Part shown: positions 9,402 through 17,342 of the stretch, piece by piece
How positions within the stretch are numbered: position 1 is the stretch's first letter
How the letters are laid out: each line of letters opens with the position of its first letter
DNA from: Merdimonas faecis
GTDB taxonomy: Bacteria; Bacillota; Clostridia; Lachnospirales; Lachnospiraceae
Direction of reading: 5' to 3'
NCBI RefSeq assembly: GCF_001754075.1
Contig: NZ_MIEH01000018.1
Span: 496,001 to 560,000, forward strand
DNA length: 64,000 bases
Translations under genes and position numbers: made by a program
The notes under the pieces: generated by a model
Seen by the model: only the letters and a program-made list of their open reading frames with translations
What the model was told of the DNA's origin: nothing
Database searches by the model: none

Positions 9402-9776
9402 TCAGGATATCATCGCTCCGGCCATTCCACCGCCGGCGCAGAGCACAAATGTCGTCAGAAAATGAACACCATCTCCGCTTAATGTATGGTATACGCCCAG
9501 TGTGATCAGCATAAGCAGGGTAAAATAACTGCCGCCAAGCAGAAGTCCCCACAGGAACCTGCGTACCTTGGCAAGCTTCCCGATCACGATCCCTCCCACC
9601 AGTGTGGACAGGACATAGATCACGATCACCGCCGCAGATACACTTTTTTCATTCAGCTCCAGCCGGTACAGCGCCATTGCAAGCAAGAGGAGCAGGACTC
9701 CTGTCACCACATAGGATACCAGCAGGCCCTTTAGCACCCACAGAATCTTTGTATCTTTTCGAATCCGTCTTTCCAT
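9402..9776 (-). CDS. TIGR04086 family membrane protein
   Basis: A 124-residue integral membrane protein with four predicted TM helices (around VLKGLLVSYVVTGVLLLLLA, VIVIYVLSTLVGGIVIG, FLWGLLLGGSYFTLLMLITL and FLTTFVLCAGGGMAGAM) and a basic N terminus. It belongs to the TIGR04086 family, which recurs immediately upstream of scfA/scfB and secDF in Clostridia. The open frame extends eight codons upstream, but ATG at 9776 (MERRIRK) is preceded by AAGGAGGG at good spacing. Function is unknown; position suggests a link to SCIFF peptide export or to Sec function, but that is inference. Confidence 0.88.
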   Translation of the reverse strand: MERRIRKDTKILWVLKGLLVSYVVTGVLLLLLAMALYRLELNEKSVSAAVIVIYVLSTLVGGIVIGKLAKVRRFLWGLLLGGSYFTLLMLITLGVYHTLSGDGVHFLTTFVLCAGGGMAGAMIS

Positions 9777-9854
9777 CCGCCGTCCCTCCTTGTCTATCAC
9801 AAGTTATGACGGTGTACTGGCTTTTATTCCCGGATTTTTGTTTTCCGCCTTTTT

Positions 9855-10403
9855 CTACTGCTCCATCTGACGGCCTAAAAAGTCTGCCGCACAGCTTGCC
9901 ACCTTCTGCTCCGCTCCGGTAAACTTCTTTTTTTCATCCCTGGAAAGCAGGATTACGCCTCCGATCACATCGCCTTCACAGATAATAGGATGAATCACCT
10001 CCCAGAGATAGTCTCCCTCCTGTTCACTGACAATCTTGACGCTGGCTTTTTCCTGTCCCGGAAATGTGGTGGCTGTCCGCTCTCCCAGAAGCTTCATAAG
10101 CTGGGAGCTGATATATTTGTCTGTAAGCTCCTTTTTCCCGCTGCCTGCTGCTGCCACGACCTGATCCATATCGCAGATACAGACCAGGCACCCCGTGGTC
10201 TGCGCCAGGCTTTCCGCATACTGCCCCGCAAATGCGGACAGTTCCCCGATGGGGGAATATTTTTTTAAGATGATCTCGCCTTCCCGGTCGGTAAATATCT
10301 CCAGCGGATCTCCTTCACGGATCCGCAATGTCCGGCGGATCTCCTTTGGAACCACGACCCTTCCCAGATCATCAATTCTTCTGACAATTCCTGTTGCTTT
10401 CAT
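9855..10403 (-). CDS. spoVT: Stage V sporulation protein T (AbrB-type regulator)
   Basis: A 182-residue transcription factor acting in the forespore under sigma-G and needed for proper spore maturation. The N-terminal 50 residues are a SpoVT/AbrB swapped-hairpin DNA-binding domain (MKATGIVRRIDDLGRVVVPK, then EIRRTLRIREGDPLEIF). Residues about 55-180 form a GAF domain (LWEVIHPIICEGDVIGGVIL). Length and architecture are typical of SpoVT rather than the short AbrB/Abh. It implies that the organism is a spore former. It is followed at 78 bp by the TIGR04086 gene. Confidence 0.95.
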   Translation of the reverse strand: MKATGIVRRIDDLGRVVVPKEIRRTLRIREGDPLEIFTDREGEIILKKYSPIGELSAFAGQYAESLAQTTGCLVCICDMDQVVAAAGSGKKELTDKYISSQLMKLLGERTATTFPGQEKASVKIVSEQEGDYLWEVIHPIICEGDVIGGVILLSRDEKKKFTGAEQKVASCAADFLGRQMEQ

Positions 10404-10481
10404 ATTTTCTTTTCCTCCGTTTACTGTATTCTTTCGACAGCCGTACTGCTAGTATCTGTAAACAGAGGAAATTTTATTCCA

Positions 10482-11099
10482 TTAGCGGATAAAATTCGTA
10501 GGCTGCTGTATTTCCTGCTCTGGAAGTCCGTATTTTTCTTTTCCCAGCGCAATGCTCTTCATCAGAAACGCCATATTCCGGGCCAGGGTACGCATGGTCT
10601 GAAGTCCTTCTGCGTCTTCTCTTGCCTCTCCCTGCTCTCTGCCATGGACACTGTTCCAATACTGGCTGGAAGCCACTGGCATGCCGCAGATGGTAAAATA
10701 CTTGTTCAGTTCATCAAAGGTAGCTGAAAGGCCGCCTCTTCTTGCCACGACTACGCTGACTCCCACCTTCATCCGTTTCTCGAAGTGGGTGCTGTAGAAC
10801 AGGCGGTCCAAAAGCGAAATCAGCGTTCCATTGGCTGATGCATAATAGACCGGGCTTGCCACCACCAGTCCGTCACATTCCTCAAATTTAGGTGCGATCT
10901 CATTTACGATATCGTCAAATACACATTTTCCTTTTTCATAACAGCTGTGACAGGCGATACATCCCCGAACGTCTTTATTTCCCACCAGGATTTCTTCTGT
11001 CTCAATGCCCTCCTGCTCAAAGATCTTTCTCATTTCATCTAACGCGATTGATGTATTTCCTTTTGCATGAGGACTTCCGTTCAGCATTAATACCTTCAT
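10482..11099 (-). CDS. NADPH-dependent FMN reductase / flavodoxin-family oxidoreductase
   Basis: A 205-residue flavodoxin-fold protein. The N-terminal phosphate-binding loop is MLNGSPHAKGNTS, typical of the iron-sulfur flavoprotein/NADPH-dependent FMN reductase group. CIACHSCYEKGKC carries a cysteine cluster resembling those of iron-sulfur flavoproteins. SPVYYASANGTLISLLDR forms the second flavin-binding segment. The start at 11099 (MKVLMLNG) is preceded by GGAGGGAG; an in-frame ATG five codons upstream overlaps that ribosome site and is unlikely. It is monocistronic between spoVT and tRNA-Ala. The electron donor and acceptor are unknown. Confidence 0.85.
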   Translation of the reverse strand: MKVLMLNGSPHAKGNTSIALDEMRKIFEQEGIETEEILVGNKDVRGCIACHSCYEKGKCVFDDIVNEIAPKFEECDGLVVASPVYYASANGTLISLLDRLFYSTHFEKRMKVGVSVVVARRGGLSATFDELNKYFTICGMPVASSQYWNSVHGREQGEAREDAEGLQTMRTLARNMAFLMKSIALGKEKYGLPEQEIQQPTNFIR

Positions 11100-11174
11100 T
11101 TTGTCTCCCTCCAATTTAAGTTATATCATCTTGCTCCGTTTTCTATTCTACGCCCGCCCCGGCAAAAATCAATC

Positions 11175-11202
11175 TTGATTTTTCGCACTGCTGTGCTATA
11201 CT
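11175..11202 (+). promoter_or_regulatory. Promoter of tRNA-Ala
   Basis: TTGATT (11175-11180) and TATACT (11197-11202) are separated by 16 bp and lie 10 bp before the tRNA 5' end. This fits a vegetative promoter reading into the tRNA gene. Confidence 0.65.
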
Positions 11203-11212
11203 TATTACTGAT

Positions 11213-11285
11213 GGGGTATTAGCGCAGCTGGGAGCGCGCCACATTCGCATTGTGGAGGCCACGGGTTCGAATCCCGTATACTCCA
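11213..11285 (+). tRNA. tRNA-Ala (anticodon CGC)
   Basis: A complete 73-nt cloverleaf. Acceptor arms GGGGTAT and ATACTCC pair with the G3-U70 wobble that is the alanine identity element. The D arm is GCGC/GCGC, the anticodon stem is CCACA/TGTGG around loop TTCGCAT (anticodon CGC, codon GCG), and the T arm is ACGGG TTCGAAT CCCGT. Discriminator base A73 is present. The CCA tail is not encoded. Confidence 0.95.
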
Positions 11286-11420
11286 TATTTTTATGAGCCG
11301 CGTATTTTAGGCAAATAATCATGACGCCTATATATGCGGTTTTCTCTTTGTTTGATTTTGCAGAACAAGAAGAGCACCTTCAAAAGAGAATTGTATCACT
11401 TTTGTTGATGCCAAATTTTT

Positions 11421-11534
11421 AAATAATATAAGCGCAATTATTTTGGATGGGCGGTGTATCCATCATCTCAGGTCCTCTTTACAGAGTGTGTCGGGAACCA
11501 TTTCCGACCTCAAAATAATTACGCTTAGTATTAT
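11421..11534. repeat. MITE-like inverted-repeat element downstream of tRNA-Ala
   Basis: AAGCGCAATTATTTTG (11430-11445) is matched in inverted orientation by CAAAATAATTACGCTT (11511-11526), 15 of 16 bases, with weaker pairing continuing outward through AT-rich bases. The interior contains a smaller GTCGG/CCGAC palindrome. The gap 11286-11612 holds no convincing gene. A short open reading tail ending MPNF before 11422 looks like the 3' scrap of an unidentified gene. I read this as a small non-autonomous element or insertion-sequence relic beside a tRNA. Confidence 0.45.
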
Positions 11535-11612
11535 CATATTCTTTTTGTACTTAATAATATACTATTCTTTTTTATCAGAGTCAATCCCGAATAATAAGTC
11601 TCTGTCTCTTCC

Positions 11613-11915
11613 TTATATATTCCGTCCTTGATACTGTACAGTCACAACATAAACCGTTTTCCTTGCTTCATCAATTCTGAAGATGACAATATAATTATCT
11701 ATGAGTAATTGTCGATACTCTTTTCCTGCATAGCGTCCTTCAGTTCGTTCTTGATGCGATTGAGGAAAACTTTCTAATTTCTTTAATGCTGCCCAAATCC
11801 GGTCAGTCTGTCCTTTTGCATTTTCTGGCGCTAATTTTTCCAAAGCGATATATGCAAAAATATCATCTATATCCCTAAAGGCCCGTGGATTTAATTTAAC
11901 TTTGTATTTATCCAT
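11613..11915 (-). CDS. RelE/ParE family toxin
   Basis: A 100-residue toxin of a type II toxin-antitoxin system. The RelE/ParE fold is seen in KVKLNPRAFRDIDDIFAYIA (helical N terminus), LKKLESFPQSH, and the C-terminal strands YRQLLIDNYIVIFRID and VYVVTVQYQGRNI. Members either cleave ribosome-bound mRNA or poison gyrase, and sequence alone does not decide which. The start overlaps the last 8 bases of the upstream antitoxin gene, the usual coupling for such modules. It is AT-richer than the housekeeping genes nearby, in line with a mobile origin. Confidence 0.88.
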   Translation of the reverse strand: MDKYKVKLNPRAFRDIDDIFAYIALEKLAPENAKGQTDRIWAALKKLESFPQSHQERTEGRYAGKEYRQLLIDNYIVIFRIDEARKTVYVVTVQYQGRNI

Positions 11916-12171
11916 AGTATTTTCTATTCAATTTCTCAAATGCTTCATTGAGATCAATAGAAACAGCACCTTCTTCCAGTTCTTTTTCGGATTCATAGAT
12001 TGCCTGATCGATACGGTTAGTTTTGACAAATTTATCATATAATTCACTGCTCATAACAACTAAATCACTATATCCATTTTTAGTTATAAAAATCGGTTCC
12101 TGAGTTTTATGAGCCATATCAGATATTTCGCTTGTATTGCGAAGTTCCTTGATCGGCATAATAACTGGCAT
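11908..12171 (-). CDS. Antitoxin of the Phd/YefM family
   Basis: An 87-residue antitoxin. The N-terminal Phd/YefM DNA-binding fold is visible in MPIKELRNTSEISDMAHKTQ, EPIFITKNGYSDLVVMSSE and LYDKF. The acidic C-terminal tail (EKELEEGAVSIDLNEAFEKL) would wrap the toxin. It lies directly upstream of and overlaps the toxin gene. The promoter region contains a perfect 15-bp inverted repeat (12188-12220), the likely operator for autoregulation. Confidence 0.88.
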   Translation of the reverse strand: MPVIMPIKELRNTSEISDMAHKTQEPIFITKNGYSDLVVMSSELYDKFVKTNRIDQAIYESEKELEEGAVSIDLNEAFEKLNRKYYG

Positions 12172-12187
12172 AGTATCAGCCCCTTTC

Positions 12188-12220
12188 TTTCAACATAATT
12201 ATAGCATAATTATGTTGAAA
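12188..12220. promoter_or_regulatory. Perfect palindromic operator of the toxin-antitoxin operon
   Basis: Arms 12188-12202 (TTTCAACATAATTAT) and 12206-12220 are exact inverted copies separated by AGC. The palindrome sits 17 bp upstream of the antitoxin ATG, where antitoxin dimers normally bind to repress the operon. Confidence 0.8.
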
Positions 12221-12264
12221 AGTACACAAATTATTTACAGCACATTATAGAAAATCCTTTTTTC

Positions 12265-12903
12265 TTATGAAACTTCTATTATCTTCCCATGATCCAGCTT
12301 CAGTACCACATCCGCCTCGTTCGCCACAGCTTCTGAATGGGTCACCACGACCACACATCTTCCCTGCTTATGTGCATTATCCTTTAAAATCTGTGTAATC
12401 TCTGCCGCCGTATCTTCATCCAGATTCCCCGTCGGTTCGTCAGCCAGAATCACCGGGGCATGGCTTGCTAACGCCCGGGCAATCGCCACCCTCTGCTGCT
12501 GCCCGCCGGACAGCTTCAATACATTTCTTCTGGCTTCTTCTTCGCCGATCCCCAAGCTTTTCAGTATTGGCATCGGGTCTTCCTTTGCTGTCAAAAGTAC
12601 ATTCTCTTTTGGCGTCATATATTCGATCAGATTATAATTCTGAAAGACAAACGCCACATTATTCCTCCGGTGCCAGGCTAGTCCCTTTCCTTTTTCCATA
12701 ATACTTTGTCCTTCATATAGGATTTCTCCGCTTTTGGGCTCATCCAGTCCTCCGATCAAAGACAAAAGTGTCGTTTTCCCGCAGCCCGATGGCCCGCAGA
12801 TTGCATAAAATTTCCCTTTTTCAAACGACAGACAGATATCTCTTAATACGGGTTTATCACTGAAATAATAGTATCCAACACCCTTTACCTCTAATACAGA
12901 CAT
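12265..12903 (-). CDS. ABC transporter ATP-binding protein (LolD/MacB type)
   Basis: A 212-residue nucleotide-binding subunit. Walker A is [12 protein letters not shown], the signature [15 protein letters not shown], Walker [15 protein letters not shown], and the H-loop VVTHSEA. This arrangement is the MacB/LolD/FtsE class that pairs with FtsX-type permeases. The reading frame is open for 78 codons upstream, inside the permease gene, but ATG at 12903 ([13 protein letters not shown]) follows GAGGAGGGAGAAG and is the family start. It lies 23 bp downstream of two FtsX-type permease genes, so the three form one exporter. Substrate unknown; peptides or lipids are usual for this class. Confidence 0.9.
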   Translation of the reverse strand: MSVLEVKGVGYYYFSDKPVLRDICLSFEKGKFYAICGPSGCGKTTLLSLIGGLDEPKSGEILYEGQSIMEKGKGLAWHRRNNVAFVFQNYNLIEYMTPKENVLLTAKEDPMPILKSLGIGEEEARRNVLKLSGGQQQRVAIARALASHAPVILADEPTGNLDEDTAAEITQILKDNAHKQGRCVVVVTHSEAVANEADVVLKLDHGKIIEVS

Positions 12904-12926
12904 CTTCTCCCTCCTCTTGCTCTGTC

Positions 12927-14231
12927 CTAATTCGATGATAAGATTTCCTTCGGCGTCATCTTGACAACTGTCAAAAATGACATACCCACTGCCGCCAATA
13001 TAACCAAGAATCCTGCTGCCGTGGCGGCCATCATATATCCTATTCCTCCAGAATGGCCGGATATCAGTTCTGTCATTCCTGCTGTATCTCCTGTAAACAC
13101 CATTCTTCCGACCACTCCCGATAAAGTCGCTGCACATAATCCAGCAGCGATCGCTGCTGCCACATAGAGAAGAAAACTCTCCAGGATTAACTGCCCGAAA
13201 ATTCCTTTCTTCCCTATTCCAGCTGCCAAATAGATTCCCATTTCATGTTTTCTGTCCCTCATCCACAGAAACAGGATCAGATACAAAATGACTATTCCCA
13301 GTACGATCATAACAACGATGAAAATTCCCGTTAAAAAGCTAACCCGCTCCAACGGCTCGGCAGAACTCTGATATTTTCCATTATTCTGCTCTATCTCATA
13401 ACCATCTGTATCAAAATGGAACTCATCTGCGACTTCCTCTAAGGTCTTTTCAAACTGTGCTGAATCCCGAATATAAAAATTCACGCCATTACGATACCAG
13501 TCAAACTCACCGCCCCGCAGGTCTGAAACGATCTTCCGATCCGTCTGTATATCGATAAAAATATAATTTTCCGGAAAGTCAAACTCCGCACGCTCACTGT
13601 CCGGCTCTGATTCATCCTTGACCTGGAATATTCCTTTAACCTGATAGGTATATACATTTCCAAGCGCCGCTTCGTTGGTTCCCCGATAATTTTCTGTCAC
13701 CACGCTTTGAAAGGTATCTCCGATTTCCAGTCCGTTATCTCTGGCAAGTACGGTCGATATCAGCGCCTGTCCTTCATCGTCTTCCTCAAGGTGCTCTCCT
13801 TCTACCAGATTCAGATTGTCCAGATAGAACTGTTCCTGATACACGCTTCTTGTCGTTGCCAGAAAACAAGCCGCATGTGCATCTTCTTCCTCGCCTGCGG
13901 CTGTAAACCTTCCCGGCGTCAGTTTCACATCAGGCAGGCTCATATAAAAAACATCATTTCCATTGTATGTAAGCAGGTTTTCTCCTTGGACTATTTCTTT
14001 ACAGAGATCGTCATTCAGATACCTTGCAGTTCCGTCCACCTCAAGATTCGGCGTCACAGTAAAATATCCGCTCAATTTCTCCTTTAATCCGGCTGTCACC
14101 GCCTGGCTGGTTTCCCTGATACCAACCGCCACCATAACGCTAAGAAGGTTGGCCCACATCACCAGAAATAAAAGCAGGCTTTTCTTTTTTCTTCTTCCGA
14201 TATACAGAAGGGCCCTTCTCCAACTATTCAT
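12927..14231 (-). CDS. ABC transporter permease (FtsX/MacB type)
   Basis: A 434-residue permease with the FtsX layout. TM1 is at the N terminus (SLLLFLVMWANLLSVMVAVG), then an extracellular domain of about 240 residues, then three C-terminal TM segments (GIFIVVMIVLGIVILYLILF, ESFLLYVAAAIAAGLCAATL and AATAAGFLVILAAVGMSFL) with the conserved MGIYLAAGIGKKGIFGQL coupling segment. An AAAGGAGATC ribosome site precedes the ATG. It lies 27 bp from the upstream permease gene and 23 bp from the ATPase gene, so a heterodimeric permease is likely. Confidence 0.88.
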   Translation of the reverse strand: MNSWRRALLYIGRRKKKSLLLFLVMWANLLSVMVAVGIRETSQAVTAGLKEKLSGYFTVTPNLEVDGTARYLNDDLCKEIVQGENLLTYNGNDVFYMSLPDVKLTPGRFTAAGEEEDAHAACFLATTRSVYQEQFYLDNLNLVEGEHLEEDDEGQALISTVLARDNGLEIGDTFQSVVTENYRGTNEAALGNVYTYQVKGIFQVKDESEPDSERAEFDFPENYIFIDIQTDRKIVSDLRGGEFDWYRNGVNFYIRDSAQFEKTLEEVADEFHFDTDGYEIEQNNGKYQSSAEPLERVSFLTGIFIVVMIVLGIVILYLILFLWMRDRKHEMGIYLAAGIGKKGIFGQLILESFLLYVAAAIAAGLCAATLSGVVGRMVFTGDTAGMTELISGHSGGIGYMMAATAAGFLVILAAVGMSFLTVVKMTPKEILSSN

Positions 14232-14258
14232 AACTGATCTCCTTTATGCGATGAATTT

Positions 14259-15794
14259 TTATCCCAACAGTTCCCTGGCGCCATTCCCTAAAATTTTTCT
14301 TGTTTCCAGCCACACCGCAGCACCAAGCACCACATACAGCAGTGCGCTTGCTGCTGCTAATTCCTCTATATCTGGCTGACAGGAGATTTCTTCCACAGCT
14401 TCCGCTTCACTTTTAATCTCAAACTGTTCATTATAAGCCTCCAGAGCATTTATATCTGTCGGAAAGTCCATGACTTCCTGCTTGGAATTCTGCTCCTCCT
14501 GCCGATTCATATGTTCCAGCAAACCATTGCCAAGTCTGTTCCCGCTCCACATCGTAATCCCGACTGCCAGGATCAATGCCCCCAAAAGCAAGATTCCGCC
14601 TTCCAGAAACATCTGCCCGCATATCCTTCCTTTTGTCTCTCCGATAGATAGCAAGATCCCCACTTCTTTTTTTCTGGCTCCGATCCAGATCCGAAGTACC
14701 AAAATCAACAATACAATGCACACTGCTATCAAAAATACGATCAGAAATGTAGTGATTTTACTGACATTCTCCAACGGTTTCAGCGCAGATTCATACATAG
14801 AGGTGTCCACCTTGAGCTCATAGTCACTCCAGGTGATTTCCGGAATCTCCTTAATTTCTTCTATGATTTCATCCATCCTGGCAGGATCGTCGATAAAAAA
14901 AGTTGCCGTGTACTCCGGATCAATGGCTTCGCCTAAATCTTTTTTTGATATTCTCTCCATCTCTGTCAAGCCATCTATGTCCATAAACATATAGTTCCCG
15001 ATAACTTGCTCCTCAACAGTATACTCATTTGTATACTGAGCGACATTCGCATGAAAAATCCCTGCGATTGTTAAATATTCCGTAGCAACAACTGTAAGGT
15101 CATTCAAATCTGTAATTCTTTTTGTATATGTCAATGGCAACGACAGCTGTTCAACACGGATCTGATCCCCCACCTTTAATTGATTCTTTTCTGCCAGTTC
15201 ATCCGAAATCAGGATCTGATATTTATCCCCTTCCCGGATTGCTCTCCCCTCGACCAGTTCTAAGGTATTCGTACGAAAATAGCTTAATAATTCGCTATTG
15301 TTACATCCTTGTAAAATATTTTGCTTTTCGCTGATTTGATTTTGAATTCTCGGGTCATCTGAAGAATATTCGCCTGTTTCCCGCTCTAATTCTGCAAGCC
15401 GTGCAAGCAACGCATCAATTAAATCTACTTCTGGGAAATACGCCAAATATGACTTCGCCTCTTTACAGACATCCGTAACCCCTTCTACCTCCATAACCTT
15501 GTCAATTAGTTCGTCGTCTACGATCGAACCTTTATATCTGTATTGTTCAAATCCAGGTATATCTCCCGTCTGTTCCCATAAGTTTTTATCTTCTGCATTT
15601 TGGGGAATGATTGCCTTAACTGTAAAACTGTTGCCGTAAGCTTTTTGAAGCTCCTGCATCCCGTCTTGACTTCCCTTCCAAATGACAAGACCAAGCATCA
15701 TACCCGACGCAATGACCGTCAATGTAAACATAAGCAAAATACATCTTAACTTATGAGTTTTTAGATAAATCAGACTCCTTCTCCAAATACTCAT
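14259..15794 (-). CDS. ABC transporter permease (FtsX/MacB type)
   Basis: A 511-residue FtsX-like permease, paralogous in plan to the next gene. TM1 is CILLMFTLTVIASGMMLGLV, followed by a roughly 320-residue extracellular region and C-terminal TM segments (TTFLIVFLIAVCIVLLILVL; GGILLLGALILAVGITMW; LAAASALLYVVLGAAVW). The cytoplasmic coupling stretch KKEVGILLSIGETKGRICGQM is present. The acidic insertion before the last TM (ALEAYNEQFEIKSEAEAVEE) is unusual. It is first in a three-gene exporter cluster and lies about 110 bp downstream of the receiver-permease fusion gene. Confidence 0.87.
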   Translation of the reverse strand: MSIWRRSLIYLKTHKLRCILLMFTLTVIASGMMLGLVIWKGSQDGMQELQKAYGNSFTVKAIIPQNAEDKNLWEQTGDIPGFEQYRYKGSIVDDELIDKVMEVEGVTDVCKEAKSYLAYFPEVDLIDALLARLAELERETGEYSSDDPRIQNQISEKQNILQGCNNSELLSYFRTNTLELVEGRAIREGDKYQILISDELAEKNQLKVGDQIRVEQLSLPLTYTKRITDLNDLTVVATEYLTIAGIFHANVAQYTNEYTVEEQVIGNYMFMDIDGLTEMERISKKDLGEAIDPEYTATFFIDDPARMDEIIEEIKEIPEITWSDYELKVDTSMYESALKPLENVSKITTFLIVFLIAVCIVLLILVLRIWIGARKKEVGILLSIGETKGRICGQMFLEGGILLLGALILAVGITMWSGNRLGNGLLEHMNRQEEQNSKQEVMDFPTDINALEAYNEQFEIKSEAEAVEEISCQPDIEELAAASALLYVVLGAAVWLETRKILGNGARELLG

Positions 15795-15902
15795 AACGCA
15801 TCCCCCTCACAGTCTTTCTATATATAATTGATACTACAATATAATTTCAGAATTTTCAATTATATATCCTATAGTTGTCACATTTTTATATGTTTCACTT
15901 CC

Positions 15903-17168
15903 TTATTTCAGTTTTATCACCATCCTCTGCAGCCATTTCATATTTCCGATTTGTATGATTGCGTATATCATCCAGATCAGACCCTGCCACAGTACATACC
16001 GCCTGATATCATCCATCTGGAAATCTCTGAGTCCCCATACAATCCCGGTAAACACCATAGATATCACAGTTCCTGTTCCCAGGGGGATCCAGACAAACCT
16101 GGACACCTCCTTCTTCATATTGCGGACCCTCTCCGCCCGGCGCATACCAAAGCACTCCATAAACTGATACCTGGTCTTTATTTCCGGCAACTCCATATTG
16201 ACCTTCATATGAAGCATCAGGATACCTGCGGTCAGAAGCATGACTAACACAAATCCATTCATGACTGTTTCCAGGATATGCTCCATCTGCCGCCTGGTCA
16301 CCGCCTCCTTCTTCGAATAAGCACTCTTTACCAGCGGATCAAAGGATTCATCATAGGCGTGCGCCTCCTGAAATTCTGCCATGATCTGATATGCCCGCTC
16401 TTCCTGTTCCCGCACAGCGGATTCCGGCAGGTTTACCAGCGCCAGCACCGTCGGGCCCTCGTGAATGGTATTTTCCAGTACCGCTTCGTCCGACTCCACC
16501 GGTTCCCCGGTGTTCATATCTGTTGTTTTCCAGTAATCCTTTACCTTCTCAAAATAAGTATCCGAAAAAACAATCAGGTTTTCATATCTTCCCTGCCAAA
16601 AGCACCCGTTCAGGCTGCTTGTCTCTTCTCCCACAATATGGCGCATGGGATAATACGTCCGATATTCATAAGCGTTATATGCGACCAGAGGCTGTCCGAT
16701 ATGCAGATAGGGTTCTTTCGTCATCATGTACCAGTCGATGGGCTTCGCCTTGGCACCCTGATCTTGCTTGATTCCAACGATACGATAGTCCTTCTTCTGT
16801 TCTATTTCCTCAGAAATCATCCTTTGCAGAATGTCGGGCAGCCGCCGGTCCATGCTTTCCTTTAAGATATACTGACTGGCTTCCACAAGGTAGCTTTCTG
16901 CTGCATACTCTGCATAGGAGGTCAGGTAAAGAAGCTTTGTGTCCTTTCCCCGTTCTCTCAATATTCGTCCCAGTTCTATACCGTTGATCCCCGGCAGCCT
17001 GATATCCAGAATCAAAATCTCGTACTCGCTATTTTCTTCTAAAAACTGCTCCGCACTCTCATAGGCCCGACACTGTATTTCCGCAAAATCTCCGGCTGTC
17101 TTTTCCACATACCTGCATACCTCTTCCCGCATCCTGGCCTCATCCTCAATTACCCCAATCCGAATCAT
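15903..17168 (-). CDS. Response-regulator receiver domain fused to FtsX-like permease C-terminal half
   Basis: A 421-residue protein of odd make-up. Residues 1-122 are a complete receiver domain: acidic pocket E8-D9-E10, phospho-acceptor D55 in LILDIRLPGING, T83 and K103 (QYILKES), as in LytTR-type regulators. No LytTR DNA-binding domain follows. From about residue 128 the sequence becomes a non-receiver domain resembling the extracellular part of FtsX permeases (EGPTVLALVNLPES), then three TM segments near 303-320, 357-380 and 390-408. The frame is uninterrupted and AAGGAGGAG precedes the ATG. The simplest reading is an in-frame deletion joining a regulator gene to a permease gene, with loss of a kinase and ATPase between; a genuine fused sensor-permease is possible. 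Confidence 0.75.
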   Translation of the reverse strand: MIRIGVIEDEARMREEVCRYVEKTAGDFAEIQCRAYESAEQFLEENSEYEILILDIRLPGINGIELGRILRERGKDTKLLYLTSYAEYAAESYLVEASQYILKESMDRRLPDILQRMISEEIEQKKDYRIVGIKQDQGAKAKPIDWYMMTKEPYLHIGQPLVAYNAYEYRTYYPMRHIVGEETSSLNGCFWQGRYENLIVFSDTYFEKVKDYWKTTDMNTGEPVESDEAVLENTIHEGPTVLALVNLPESAVREQEERAYQIMAEFQEAHAYDESFDPLVKSAYSKKEAVTRRQMEHILETVMNGFVLVMLLTAGILMLHMKVNMELPEIKTRYQFMECFGMRRAERVRNMKKEVSRFVWIPLGTGTVISMVFTGIVWGLRDFQMDDIRRYVLWQGLIWMIYAIIQIGNMKWLQRMVIKLK

Positions 17169-17276
17169 TTTATCTCCTCCTTGCTCATACGGAGTTTAAA
17201 ACGATTATAATATACTCCACTGCATTTTTCAGCAAGGTGGCTGTTAGTGTCTATTTTTCAGGCCATGGATTTAAGT

Positions 17277-17309
17277 AAAAAAATAACCGGCACCCTCTCG
17301 GATGCCGGT
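17277..17309 (-). terminator. Rho-independent terminator of the large ABC gene
   Basis: On the minus strand ACCGGCATCC pairs with GGGTGCCGGT around GAGA, followed by TATTTTTTT. It lies 34 bp after the ABC stop codon and separates that gene from the receiver-permease gene. Confidence 0.85.
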
Positions 17310-17342
17310 CGTCCCTTTTCTGTCTCGAAAATAATTTGTCTG

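Noticed and set aside
12265-13137. Longer 290-codon version of the ABC ATPase
   Set aside because: Upstream 78 codons are the permease gene in another frame; the start at 12903 has a strong ribosome site.
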